From NCBI GenBank assembly GCA_026002025.1, contig BOAU01000031.1, positions 1-22,055 on the forward strand: a stretch of DNA of 22,055 nucleotides, given 5' to 3'. The notes under the pieces were generated by a model. It did no database searches, was not told the DNA's origin, and worked only from the letters and a program-made list of their open reading frames with translations. The first letter of the stretch is position 1. Each line of letters opens with the position of its first letter. Source of the stretch: Spirochaetia bacterium (GTDB lineage: Bacteria; Spirochaetota; Spirochaetia; Treponematales; Breznakiellaceae). Position numbers and translations under genes: made by a program. Positions 7,094-14,746 of this stretch are shown in pieces.

Positions 7094-7516
7094 TTAACCC
7101 CTCAATACCTGATTTACCTGGCTGAACTCGAAAGTCGCGGCCTGGGCCAGCAGGGAATAGGTCATCTGGTTTTCCAGAGCCCCCATCAGTTCCTGTTCGG
7201 GATCAACGTTGTTCCCGTTGTTGTTATAGGTACTGGTATAATCCAGCACCCGCCTGACCTGCACATCCTGATAATTCCGCTCCCGGTGGCTTGGGATATG
7301 TTTGGGATTGGTCAGGGTCAGTTCCAGGGCCGGCCTCTGTTTTTCCGTGTCCAGGGCCCGTTTCAGCTCGCTTTCAAAATTCACCGTTGAGCGCTTGAAA
7401 TTGGGAACCTCGGCGTTGGCAATATTGTTGGCGATCACTTCCCGGCGGATGCTGTTGGCATCCAAGGCGCGGTGAAGCAGATCCACTGTCTTTCCAAAAC
7501 TGTTATCAACCTTCAT
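7094..7516 (-). CDS. flgB: Flagellar basal-body rod protein FlgB
   Basis: The product has 140 residues and is the proximal rod subunit nearest the MS ring. The family signature is REVIANNIANAEVPNFKRSTVNFE (about 25-47), and the C-terminal helix is LMGALENQMTYSLLAQAATFEFSQVNQVL. It is the first gene of the flagellar operon: its ATG is preceded by GGGAGAA and by a 146-base spacer, the largest gap between intact genes in the window. A sigma-28-like promoter ends about 20 bases before the start. The flgC gene follows after 10 bases. Confidence 0.97.
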   Translation of the reverse strand: MKVDNSFGKTVDLLHRALDANSIRREVIANNIANAEVPNFKRSTVNFESELKRALDTEKQRPALELTLTNPKHIPSHRERNYQDVQVRRVLDYTSTYNNNGNNVDPEQELMGALENQMTYSLLAQAATFEFSQVNQVLRG

Positions 7517-7535
7517 TTACATTCTCCCAATATAA

Positions 7536-7561
7536 ACATCGGCAAAATCCAGGAATTTTTA
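7536..7561 (-). promoter_or_regulatory. Candidate sigma-28 (FliA-type) promoter for flgB
   Basis: On the minus strand TAAA (7558-7561) is followed after 14 bases by GCCGATGT (7536-7543). The sigma-28 consensus is TAAA-N15-GCCGATAA, so the -10 matches 6 of 8 positions, including the GCCGAT core, and the spacing is one base short. The predicted start would be about 7529-7530, leaving a very short leader that just includes the GGGAGAA site at 7522-7528. The TAAA comes partly from the end of the adjacent repeat. Recognition by sigma-28 is inferred from pattern only. Confidence 0.4.
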
Positions 7562-7649
7562 ACCGCAAAGGACACAAAGTTTACGCAAAGATCGCCAAGA
7601 CGCCTTCTTCCTTTGTATACTTTGCGATACCTTCGCGCTCTTTGCGGTT
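7561..7649. repeat. Inverted intergenic repeat with CGCAAAG units, about 10-bp period
   Basis: The outer arms AACCGCAAAG (7561-7570) and CTTTGCGGTT (7640-7649) are perfect inverse copies. Inside each arm CGCAAAG-like units recur about every 10 bases (for example 7564-7570, 7573-7579 and 7584-7590 on the left, and their mirror images on the right), meeting at a centre near 7605. I recognise the AACCGCAAAGGACGCAAAG style of sequence as an intergenic repeat found in many unrelated bacteria, where it is often misannotated as a short protein. Its function is unknown to me. Confidence 0.7.
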
Positions 7650-7662
7650 TCATCTTCAATAT

Positions 7663-9228
7663 TCATAAGATATACCTGCCCAAATCCTGATCCATCACAA
7701 GACCGTTGAGTTTCTCGTTCACGTAGTCGGCGGTGATGGGGATCTTTGCCGGGGCGATATCCGGGGCCTCGAAGGAAAGCTCCTCCAGCAGGGCCTCCAT
7801 GATCGTGTGGAGCCGCCGGGCGCCGATGTTTTCCAGCCGGGCGTTGACTTCGGCGGCCAGGGCCGCAAGCCGGTCTATGGCATCGGGGGTAAAATCAATT
7901 TCAACTTTTTCGGTGGACAGGAGGCCCGTGTACTGTTTGGTCAGGGCGTTCTTGGGTTCGGTAAGGATGCGGAGGAAATCATCCTTGCCCAGGGAATCCA
8001 GTTCCACCCGCAGGGGAAAGCGGCCCTGAAGCTCGGGGATAAGGTCCGATGGCTTACTGACATTGAAGGCCCCGGCGGCGATAAAGAGGATGTGATCGGT
8101 GTTCACCGGCCCCCACTTGGTGTTAACCGTGGCCCCCTCCACGATGGGGAGGATGTCCCGCTGGACGCCCTCGCGGCTCACATCGGGTCCGCCGCCCCCG
8201 CGATCGCCCTTAACGGCGATCTTGTCGATCTCGTCGATAAAGACGATCCCCGTTTCCTCAACCCGCTGCCGGGCTTCGTCGCTTACCCGGTCCTTATCGA
8301 CCAGTTTTTCAGCCTCCTCGGCCTTGAGTATCTCCCTGGCACGTTTCACCGTGACCACCTTTTTTTTCTTGTTACCCCCAAAGAAACCGGCGATCCCGGA
8401 AAGGCTGTTTTCCAAATCTTCCATGCCGCCCCCCATCATTTCAATTGAGGGGAACTGGGGGTTCTGGCTCACGGTGATTTCCACGGTCCGCTCTTCAAGC
8501 TTTCCTTCCCGGAGCATGGTCCTGAATTTTTCGCGGGTGGAATTATCCCTGGGTGCTTCCGCAGCATCGTGGGCTGCATCTGATGCGGCGGCTTGATCGA
8601 TTTCCGGCTGTTCATTCGCGGCATCGGCCTCATTCTGCGCCCCCCGGTTAAAGGGGATGCCGATTTGAATGGCGGTCCCCATGATTCCGGGCCCGCTGGG
8701 ATTATCGGGGCTGATGGAAAAGGCCCCCATGGGACGCACCACCGGTCCCGCCTTCGGCTTTGCTTCCTTTGCCTTCGCGCCCGAGCCGGGGAGGAGCAGA
8801 TCGATGAGGGCCTCCTCGGCCCGCTTTTCCGCTTCCGCAGTGACCGATTCCTGCATCTCCTGTTTTACCATCTGGATGCCGGCGGCCATGAGGTCGCGGA
8901 TCATGGATTCCACATCCCGGCCCACATAGCCCACTTCGGTGTACTTGGTGGCCTCAACTTTGATGAAGGGTGACCCCGCAAGCTTGGCGAGCCGCCGGGC
9001 GATTTCGGTTTTACCCACCCCGGTGGGGCCGATCATCAAAATATTCTTTGGGGCGATATCGTCCCGAATCTCCGGCTCCAGCTTGAGCCGCCGGATGCGG
9101 TTACGCAGCGCTACCGCCACGGCCCGCTTGGCCTTCTTCTGCCCCACGATGTACTTGTCCAGTTCCGCCACGATTTCCCGGGGAGTAAGCCGGTCCAGAT
9201 TTTTTTCGTTTGCCTTTTGGTCAGCCAT
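7663..9228 (-). CDS. hslU: ATP-dependent protease ATPase subunit HslU (ClpY)
   Basis: The product has 521 residues. HslU is the AAA+ unfoldase that caps the HslV peptidase. Motifs are the family start [17 protein letters not shown] (14-30), Walker A GPTGVGKT (67-74), the pore loop region [20 protein letters not shown] (94-113), Walker B IVFIDEID (328-335), sensor-2 region [18 protein letters not shown] (469-485), and the C-terminal DLGRYIL that inserts into HslV to activate it. The usual length is about 440-465. The excess of about 60-80 residues is an Ala/Asp/Glu-rich, probably disordered stretch (about 150-230) in the intermediate (I) domain, which receives substrate. The ATG overlaps the hslV stop (TAATG). 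An interspersed repeat lies after the stop. Confidence 0.97.
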   Translation of the reverse strand: MADQKANEKNLDRLTPREIVAELDKYIVGQKKAKRAVAVALRNRIRRLKLEPEIRDDIAPKNILMIGPTGVGKTEIARRLAKLAGSPFIKVEATKYTEVGYVGRDVESMIRDLMAAGIQMVKQEMQESVTAEAEKRAEEALIDLLLPGSGAKAKEAKPKAGPVVRPMGAFSISPDNPSGPGIMGTAIQIGIPFNRGAQNEADAANEQPEIDQAAASDAAHDAAEAPRDNSTREKFRTMLREGKLEERTVEITVSQNPQFPSIEMMGGGMEDLENSLSGIAGFFGGNKKKKVVTVKRAREILKAEEAEKLVDKDRVSDEARQRVEETGIVFIDEIDKIAVKGDRGGGGPDVSREGVQRDILPIVEGATVNTKWGPVNTDHILFIAAGAFNVSKPSDLIPELQGRFPLRVELDSLGKDDFLRILTEPKNALTKQYTGLLSTEKVEIDFTPDAIDRLAALAAEVNARLENIGARRLHTIMEALLEELSFEAPDIAPAKIPITADYVNEKLNGLVMDQDLGRYIL

Positions 9229-9785
9229 TACTTTAATTCCTCCAGGGTGATCTGTGCGTTGGTATAGATGCAGATGGTTCCCGCAATTTTAAGGCTCTTT
9301 TCGGCGATCTCCGCGGCGGAAAAACTGCTGCCCTCAAGGTAGGCCAGGGCCGCCGCATAGGCGTAGTTCCCGCCGGAACCGATTGCCAGCGCGTCCTCCG
9401 CCGGCTCGATCACATCCCCGGTACCGGATATGAGCAGGGTCTTGGAAAGGTCCGCCACCAGGAGCAGGGCCTCAAGTTTCCGTAAGGCCCGGTCGGTGCG
9501 CCATTCCTTTGCCAGTTCCACCGCCGCCCGGAGCAGGTCCCCGGAGTACTCCTTGAGCTTTTCCTCAAAGCGGTCAAAGAGGGTAAAGGCATCGGCGGTG
9601 GCCCCGGCAAAACCGCAGAGGACCTTCCCGTCCATAAGCCGTCGGACTTTGCGGGCGTTGTTCTTCATCACTGTCTCGCCCATGGTTACCTGCCCGTCAC
9701 CGGCCATGGACACCTTGCCGTCCCGGCGTACTGCCAGTACCGTGGTACTGCGGATTCGATTCTTCTCTTTATCCATTTGATTCAT
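9228..9785 (-). CDS. hslV: ATP-dependent protease peptidase subunit HslV (ClpQ)
   Basis: The product has 185 residues. HslV is a proteasome-beta-like Thr peptidase that works as a double hexamer with HslU. The core [23 protein letters not shown] starts at T14. Other conserved parts are [32 protein letters not shown] and the [17 protein letters not shown] segment. The nucleophile is the N-terminal Thr of the mature protein, so 13 residues ([13 protein letters not shown]), or 10 if ATG4 is used, must be removed; enterobacterial HslV loses only Met. The upstream AGGAG is one base from ATG1 but ten from ATG4 (9774-9776), while GGGAAGGG suits ATG1, so the start is ambiguous. ATG1 overlaps the xerC stop (ATGA). 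Confidence 0.96.
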   Translation of the reverse strand: MNQMDKEKNRIRSTTVLAVRRDGKVSMAGDGQVTMGETVMKNNARKVRRLMDGKVLCGFAGATADAFTLFDRFEEKLKEYSGDLLRAAVELAKEWRTDRALRKLEALLLVADLSKTLLISGTGDVIEPAEDALAIGSGGNYAYAAALAYLEGSSFSAAEIAEKSLKIAGTICIYTNAQITLEELK

Positions 9786-10714
9786 ACTCCTACCCTTCCC
9801 CCATGGGGATGCGCCTTAGCGTAAACTTTCTTTAGCCGTTCAATATCTACGTGGGTGTAACGCTGGGTGGTGGAAAGGCTGGCGTGACCCAGCAGTTCCT
9901 GTACTACCCGGACATCGCAGCCGGAATTCACGAGGTGTGTAGCAAAACTGTGGCGCAGGCTGTGGGGATGGATGTTCTTCCCCAGCCCGGATCGTTCCGC
10001 GTATTTGGCGATGATCCACCGCACACCGGGAACCGATATGGGTCCCCCCTTGCGGTTGATAAACAGTTTTTCCGTGGGGTGTTCACCCTTAATTTTCAGT
10101 TTCCGTTCACCCAGATAAATTACCAAAGCTTCACGGGCCTCATCGGAAAAAAATACGTACCGTTCCTTGTCACCCTTTCCAAGTACCCGGGCCCCACCAA
10201 GATTCGAATCAATTTTGTCAAGACTTAATGAAACCAATTCTGAAATACGGAGCCCGGCGGAGTACATGGTAAGGATCAGGGCCTTGTCCCGCTCAGGCCA
10301 CAGTATTCCTGCGGAATCGGGGAGTTCTGCGAAGCTTGCCATTTCCTTTTCCCAGAGAAAGCTGGGCAATGTCTTGGGGCTCTTGAGGTTCCGCAGGGCG
10401 TCGCAGGGATTATCCGCGCGGCGGTTAAAACGGATGAGCCAGCGGTAATAGCCGCGGATGGAAGAGAGGGCCCGGTTCACGCTGACCGCGGCGGTCCCTT
10501 CGGCGCTGAGGTCGGCGATAAAGCCCCGCACCTCGTGCTGGTTTGCCGCATCGGGATCAATCCCGTGGTTGCCGCAATAATTGGCAAAGTGGGAAAGGTC
10601 CTTTCCATAGGCTTCAATGGTCCGGCCGGACATTCCCCGCACGGCGGAAAGGTAGGAAAGGTATTCCTGAATAGAAAGAGGCATTTCGCTGTTAATAACG
10701 CTGTCTTTCGTCAT
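9782..10714 (-). CDS. xerC: Tyrosine recombinase XerC/CodV-like
   Basis: The product has 310 residues. It has an N-terminal SAM-like core-binding domain (about 14-100) and a C-terminal catalytic domain. The catalytic set is complete: R156 (SAGLRISEL), the lysine in GKGDKER (179-185), H251 and R254 ([11 protein letters not shown]), H277 ([12 protein letters not shown]) and nucleophile Y286 (RYTHV). XerC and XerD resolve chromosome dimers at dif during division. Its position before hslVU equals that of codV in Bacillus subtilis, so I assign the XerC role by synteny; similarity alone would not settle XerC versus XerD. The ATG follows the topA TAA with no gap. A second ATG at residue 11 lacks a ribosome binding site. 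Confidence 0.9.
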   Translation of the reverse strand: MTKDSVINSEMPLSIQEYLSYLSAVRGMSGRTIEAYGKDLSHFANYCGNHGIDPDAANQHEVRGFIADLSAEGTAAVSVNRALSSIRGYYRWLIRFNRRADNPCDALRNLKSPKTLPSFLWEKEMASFAELPDSAGILWPERDKALILTMYSAGLRISELVSLSLDKIDSNLGGARVLGKGDKERYVFFSDEAREALVIYLGERKLKIKGEHPTEKLFINRKGGPISVPGVRWIIAKYAERSGLGKNIHPHSLRHSFATHLVNSGCDVRVVQELLGHASLSTTQRYTHVDIERLKKVYAKAHPHGGRVGV

Positions 10715-13051
10715 TTATTCCGCATCGTCCTTTTCTTCCGCCGCCACTGCCGCAAGATCAACTTCATCATCGCTGTGGAGATAATCGCATTCGGGGTTAA
10801 TACAGGCCTTGTGGGCCCCGTTCTTCTTGTCGTATTTCTCAACCATGAACTGGCCGCACTTGGGGCAGCTTTGGTTTATCGGCTTGAAGTGGCTGATAAA
10901 ATCGCAGTCCGGGTAATTGGTGCAGCCGTAAAATTCCTTGCCCCGGCCGCGGGTCTTCCGGGCAACGATGTCGCCCCCGCATTTGGGGCATTTCGCAAGG
11001 GGTATGGATTTGGTGTTCCTACATTCGGGGAAGCCTGAACAGGCAAGAAAATAACCGAAACGGCCCAGTTTCTTCACCATGGGCTTGCCGCATTTTTCGC
11101 ACACATGATCGGTGGGCTCGTCCAAAGAACCCTTAAATGATTCCAGGGTTTTTCCCACCTCATCAACCTGTGTCTTGAATGGATGCCAAAATTCCCGGAT
11201 CATGTCGGGCCACTTGATGGCGCTTTCCTCAACCTCGTCAAGCTGGTTTTCCATGGAGGCGGTAAAGGCGGCGTCCACCACGTGGGGGAAATATTCCACC
11301 AGCATATCGCAGATCATCCGGCCTAAAATGGTAGGCACGAGCTGCTTGTTCGACCGTGTTACATAATAGCGATCCAGCAGGGTTGAAATGATCGGCGCGT
11401 AGGTTGAGGGGCGGCCGATGCCCTTTTCCTCCAGGGTCTTAACGATGGAGGCGTCGGTGTAGCGGGGCGGCCCCTGGGTAAAATGCTGCTCGGGATAAAA
11501 TTTATCAACCTTTACCTTGTCACCGGTTTTAAGCGCCGGGTAGGTGTTTCCCTTTTCTTCACGGGAGGCCAACAGTTTTATTACCTTGTAAAAACCTTTT
11601 TCGATAAGCTTGGTCCCGGAAATGCGGAAAATTCCCTCTCCCGCGCTGATGTCGGCGCTCACGGTACGGGTCTTTGCATTGGTCATCTGGCTCGACACAA
11701 AGCGCTCCCAGATAATCGTGTAGAGCCGCAGCTGATCCCGCGTCAGGTGATCCTTTACTTCATCGGGGGTGTAGCTCACATAGGTGGGCCGGATCGCCTC
11801 GTGTGCGTCCTGGGCCTTTTTCCCCACCGCGTATTCCAGGGCCTTTTCAGGAAGTTCCGCGGGATAATTTTTCCCCAGCCAATCACGGACCTCATCCAGA
11901 GCGGTTTGGGAAATACGCACAGAATCGGTACGCATATAGGTGATAAGCCCGATCCGGGAACTGCCGATGTTCACCCCTTCGTAGAGTTGCTGCGCGACTT
12001 GCATGGTTTTCCTACTGGTAAAGCCCAGCCGGTTTGCCGCGGTCTGCTGCATCTGGGAGGTGGTAAAGGGCGGACGGGGCCGCACGGTTTTATCGGTCTC
12101 CCGGATATCGGAAACAAAACAATCGGCATTAGTAATTCTATCAATGATCGCCGTTACTTCTTCTTCGCTTTTAAGGTCGGGCTTGCTGCCCTTCCATGAC
12201 ACGAGCTGTGCGGTAAAGGAAGATTTGCCGACTTTGAAATCAGCTTCCAAAGTCCAGTACTCTTCGGGGATAAAGGATTCAACTTCCTTTTCCCGTTCGC
12301 AGATAAGCCGCAAGGCCACGGACTGCACCCGTCCGGCGGAAAGCCCGTTCTTCACTTTTTTCCAGAGCAGGGGCGAAAGGTTATAACCCACCAGACGATC
12401 CAGCACCCGGCGGGCCTTCTGGGCGTTCACCTTTGACTCGTCGATAATGCCGGGATTCGCCACCGCCGCCCTGATTGCCGTGGGGGTGATCTCGTTAAAA
12501 CTGATCCGCTGGATGGACACCGTTTCATTCTTCGCCGTAATGGCGTTCCGTAAATGCCAGGCGATTGCCTCACCCTCGCGGTCATTATCACTTGCCAGTA
12601 ATACGGTGTCCGCTTTTTTTGCGTCCCCCTGAAGTTCCTTCAAAAGCTTGGCCCGTCCCCGGACGGTGATGTATTCGGGGGTAAAGTCATGGTCAACATC
12701 GATGGCAAGCCGGGACTTGGGGAGATCGATAAGATGCCCCATGGAGGCCTTAACGGTATAGGAAGGCCCCAGATACTTTTCGATGGTTTTTGCCTTGGCA
12801 GGTGATTCCACAATAACAAGGATTCTGCGATCCTTGGCGGCTTTTTTAGCCACCGGCGGCTTTTTAGGGGCAGCTTTTTTGGGAGCCGCCTTTTTGACCG
12901 TGGAACTCTTCACCAGAATTTTTTTGGAACCGGCTTTTTTGGCCGTGATGCTCTTCGCCGCCGGTGTTTTTTGGGCAGCGGCCTTTTGGGGAACTGCCTT
13001 CACCGTATCGGCTTCTACGACTGCTGTTTGTTTTACTGCTTTTACGGCCAT
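10715..13051 (-). CDS. topA: DNA topoisomerase I (type IA)
   Basis: The product has 778 residues. TopA relaxes negatively supercoiled DNA through a transient 5'-phosphotyrosine link. The Toprim domain begins at RILVIVESPAKAKTIEKYLG (76-95), with the metal site SDNDREGE (154-161). The active-site Tyr is in GLITYMRTDS (Y372). Three C-terminal four-cysteine zinc fingers are visible: C651/654/671/677, C688/691/710/716 and C729/732/750/755. Unusual is an N-terminal extension of about 75 residues rich in Lys, Ala and Pro (KKAAPKKAAPKKPPVAKK), like a histone-H1 tail. It is in frame and begins at the only well-placed ATG, behind AAGGAAAA. The start overlaps the dprA stop by 10 bases. Confidence 0.97.
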   Translation of the reverse strand: MAVKAVKQTAVVEADTVKAVPQKAAAQKTPAAKSITAKKAGSKKILVKSSTVKKAAPKKAAPKKPPVAKKAAKDRRILVIVESPAKAKTIEKYLGPSYTVKASMGHLIDLPKSRLAIDVDHDFTPEYITVRGRAKLLKELQGDAKKADTVLLASDNDREGEAIAWHLRNAITAKNETVSIQRISFNEITPTAIRAAVANPGIIDESKVNAQKARRVLDRLVGYNLSPLLWKKVKNGLSAGRVQSVALRLICEREKEVESFIPEEYWTLEADFKVGKSSFTAQLVSWKGSKPDLKSEEEVTAIIDRITNADCFVSDIRETDKTVRPRPPFTTSQMQQTAANRLGFTSRKTMQVAQQLYEGVNIGSSRIGLITYMRTDSVRISQTALDEVRDWLGKNYPAELPEKALEYAVGKKAQDAHEAIRPTYVSYTPDEVKDHLTRDQLRLYTIIWERFVSSQMTNAKTRTVSADISAGEGIFRISGTKLIEKGFYKVIKLLASREEKGNTYPALKTGDKVKVDKFYPEQHFTQGPPRYTDASIVKTLEEKGIGRPSTYAPIISTLLDRYYVTRSNKQLVPTILGRMICDMLVEYFPHVVDAAFTASMENQLDEVEESAIKWPDMIREFWHPFKTQVDEVGKTLESFKGSLDEPTDHVCEKCGKPMVKKLGRFGYFLACSGFPECRNTKSIPLAKCPKCGGDIVARKTRGRGKEFYGCTNYPDCDFISHFKPINQSCPKCGQFMVEKYDKKNGAHKACINPECDYLHSDDEVDLAAVAAEEKDDAE

Positions 13052-13980
13052 AGGTTTTTTTCCTTATTGTCGCTTACCAAATTTTCTTTCAGTTTCCATT
13101 CGTCAAGGATATCAGAAACAGTGTAAATGATCCGCGCCCCATCCGCCGCAAGCTTCCGCGTTCCTTCCCCAAAGGCCGATAGACCTGGGTGCCCTGCGAT
13201 GGCCCCCGATGAAGCGACCCAGAGATCCCGGCCCTGTTCCAGGGCAAACTGCGCGGTGATCAGCGCCCCCGACTTGGCAGGGGCCTCGACGATCAAAACG
13301 CCCCGGGCCAGTGCGGAAATGATCCGGTTCCGGGCGGGAAAATGCCATTTCATGGGGGAAGTTCCCGGAGGATACTCCGACAGGATCACCCCGTTGTTTT
13401 CCAGTATCCGCCGGGCCAAACTGCGGTTTGAAACGGGGTATATCGCATCCGGCCCTGAACCCAGGACCGCAATAGTGGGCGCGCCGCCCTCAAGGTTACC
13501 CCGGTGGGCCATGGCGTCGATCCCCAGGGCAAGCCCGGAAACCACCGGGATATTGTTGGCCCCAAGAGAACGGCCGATGTCAAAGGCCTGGGCCGCCGCC
13601 GCCGGTGTCGGATGCCGGGTCCCCACCACCGCCGCCAAAGTCTGTTCCGGGTTCGGTAAATTCCCCCGGTAAAAAAGAACCGCCGGGGGATCGTATATCT
13701 CCCGGAGCAATGGCGGATAATCGGGAGAAACCATGGATACCCAACGGATACCCCGAACCTCTGCCGCACGGGCGTCCTTCTCCGCCTGGACGCGGATCGC
13801 ATCCATGGTCCAGTTCCGCTGTTTCATGGGCCGGTCAAGAATTATTTCAATATCATGTTTGGTAAGTTTTTCTATTTCGTCTTCCGAATTAAATTTCCGG
13901 CAGAGGATTCCCCGTTCAAGAATAGTGAGGCCGGGGATTCGTGTAATAATTAAATCAAGTAACCCGCGATCCTTATCCAT
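13042..13980 (-). CDS. dprA: DNA processing protein DprA (Smf)
   Basis: The product has 312 residues. DprA binds incoming single-stranded DNA and loads RecA in transformable bacteria. The gene is also kept in many species not known to be competent. An N-terminal helical region (about 1-70) precedes the Rossmann-like DprA fold (about 85-295). Hallmark segments are AVVGTRHPTPAA, VVSGLALGIDAMAHRGNL, TIAVLGSGPDAIYPVSNR, ILSEYPPGTSPMKWHFPARNRIISALA, and VEAPAKSGALITAQFALEQGRDLW. The C-terminal winged-helix domain of many homologues (about 60 residues) seems absent; only a short tail follows. The ATG overlaps the stop of the TPR gene by eight bases. Confidence 0.95.
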   Translation of the reverse strand: MDKDRGLLDLIITRIPGLTILERGILCRKFNSEDEIEKLTKHDIEIILDRPMKQRNWTMDAIRVQAEKDARAAEVRGIRWVSMVSPDYPPLLREIYDPPAVLFYRGNLPNPEQTLAAVVGTRHPTPAAAAQAFDIGRSLGANNIPVVSGLALGIDAMAHRGNLEGGAPTIAVLGSGPDAIYPVSNRSLARRILENNGVILSEYPPGTSPMKWHFPARNRIISALARGVLIVEAPAKSGALITAQFALEQGRDLWVASSGAIAGHPGLSAFGEGTRKLAADGARIIYTVSDILDEWKLKENLVSDNKEKNLWP

Positions 13981-14746
13981 TCATGTTTCCTAAAATATAT
14001 TCCCTGTTACTTTGGGCTTCCGCTTTTATGTTTGCGTCTTTGGTGGTGACTATAATACGGTCATAAACATCCACAGCTTTTCGGTAATCCGTTGTCAGGT
14101 AATAGGCCCGGGCAAGGGCGCTCATGCCGTCCACATTGCGGGGCAAAAGTTCAAGGTAACGTTCAAGGTGAGGCACGGCCTCGGCGCTGCGATCCAGTTC
14201 CATCATATAGAGAAGCCCCAGTTCGTAGCGGGGTTTTGCATAGGCGGAATCCAGTTCGATGGAACGCCTGAAGGCCCCTTCCGCCATGGTAAAATACCGG
14301 TCCCGATCATTTTGCTGTGTACCCGGCCTCGCCTGCGGATCAAGGGAAGCCTTCGCCACCATTACCGCGGATACGCCGGTAAGGTAAAAAACCGTTGCAT
14401 CTTCCGTATTGTACAGAAGGGCCTGTTCCAGGGCGTCCAGCGCTTCCCTGTGCATGCTCTTGTCCGCAAGGCGGATGGAGAGAATTTTCCAGTAAGTTCC
14501 GGTCTTGACCGCGGCCTGTGTATAGCGATCTATGGCGTCATTGTAGGCGGCAATGGCTTCGCGGAGCCCCTCAATGGTGTTCGGGATGCCGCTCCGGGGG
14601 GAACTCAGTTCCGCTATCCGTTTCGCAAGGACCCGATCCATATCCCGCTGTTGATACCGGTAGATCGCAGTAGTTCCGCCGCCAATAACAGCGGCTATGA
14701 TAATAACCAGGATAACATTTGTTGCCCTGTCCAGTTTTTTATTCAT
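13973..14746 (-). CDS. Membrane-anchored tetratricopeptide-repeat protein, function unknown
   Basis: The product has 257 residues. Residues about 11-29 form one hydrophobic helix (VILVIIIAAVIGGGTTAIY) after a short positively charged start, which predicts an N-in anchor with the rest outside the cytoplasm. Helical pairs of TPR character follow: around 60-115 (AIAAYNDAIDRYTQAA, HREALDALEQALLYN) and 150-245 (FTMAEGAFRRSIELDSAYAKPRYELGLLYM, SAEAVPHLERYLELLPRNVDGMSALARAYY, DYRKAVDVYDRII). TPR arrays bind partner proteins. I cannot assign a partner. Its position between a Xer recombinase and dprA, with a four-base overlap (ATGA) with xerD, hints at a role near division or the envelope. From memory, related treponemes have an unassigned gene in the same place. 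Confidence 0.8.
   Translation of the reverse strand: MNKKLDRATNVILVIIIAAVIGGGTTAIYRYQQRDMDRVLAKRIAELSSPRSGIPNTIEGLREAIAAYNDAIDRYTQAAVKTGTYWKILSIRLADKSMHREALDALEQALLYNTEDATVFYLTGVSAVMVAKASLDPQARPGTQQNDRDRYFTMAEGAFRRSIELDSAYAKPRYELGLLYMMELDRSAEAVPHLERYLELLPRNVDGMSALARAYYLTTDYRKAVDVYDRIIVTTKDANIKAEAQSNREYILGNMNG

Noticed and set aside
7472..7690. Short plus-strand frame across the hslU-flgB gap
   Set aside because: It reads through the CGCAAAG intergenic repeat; translations of this repeat type are a known source of false small proteins.
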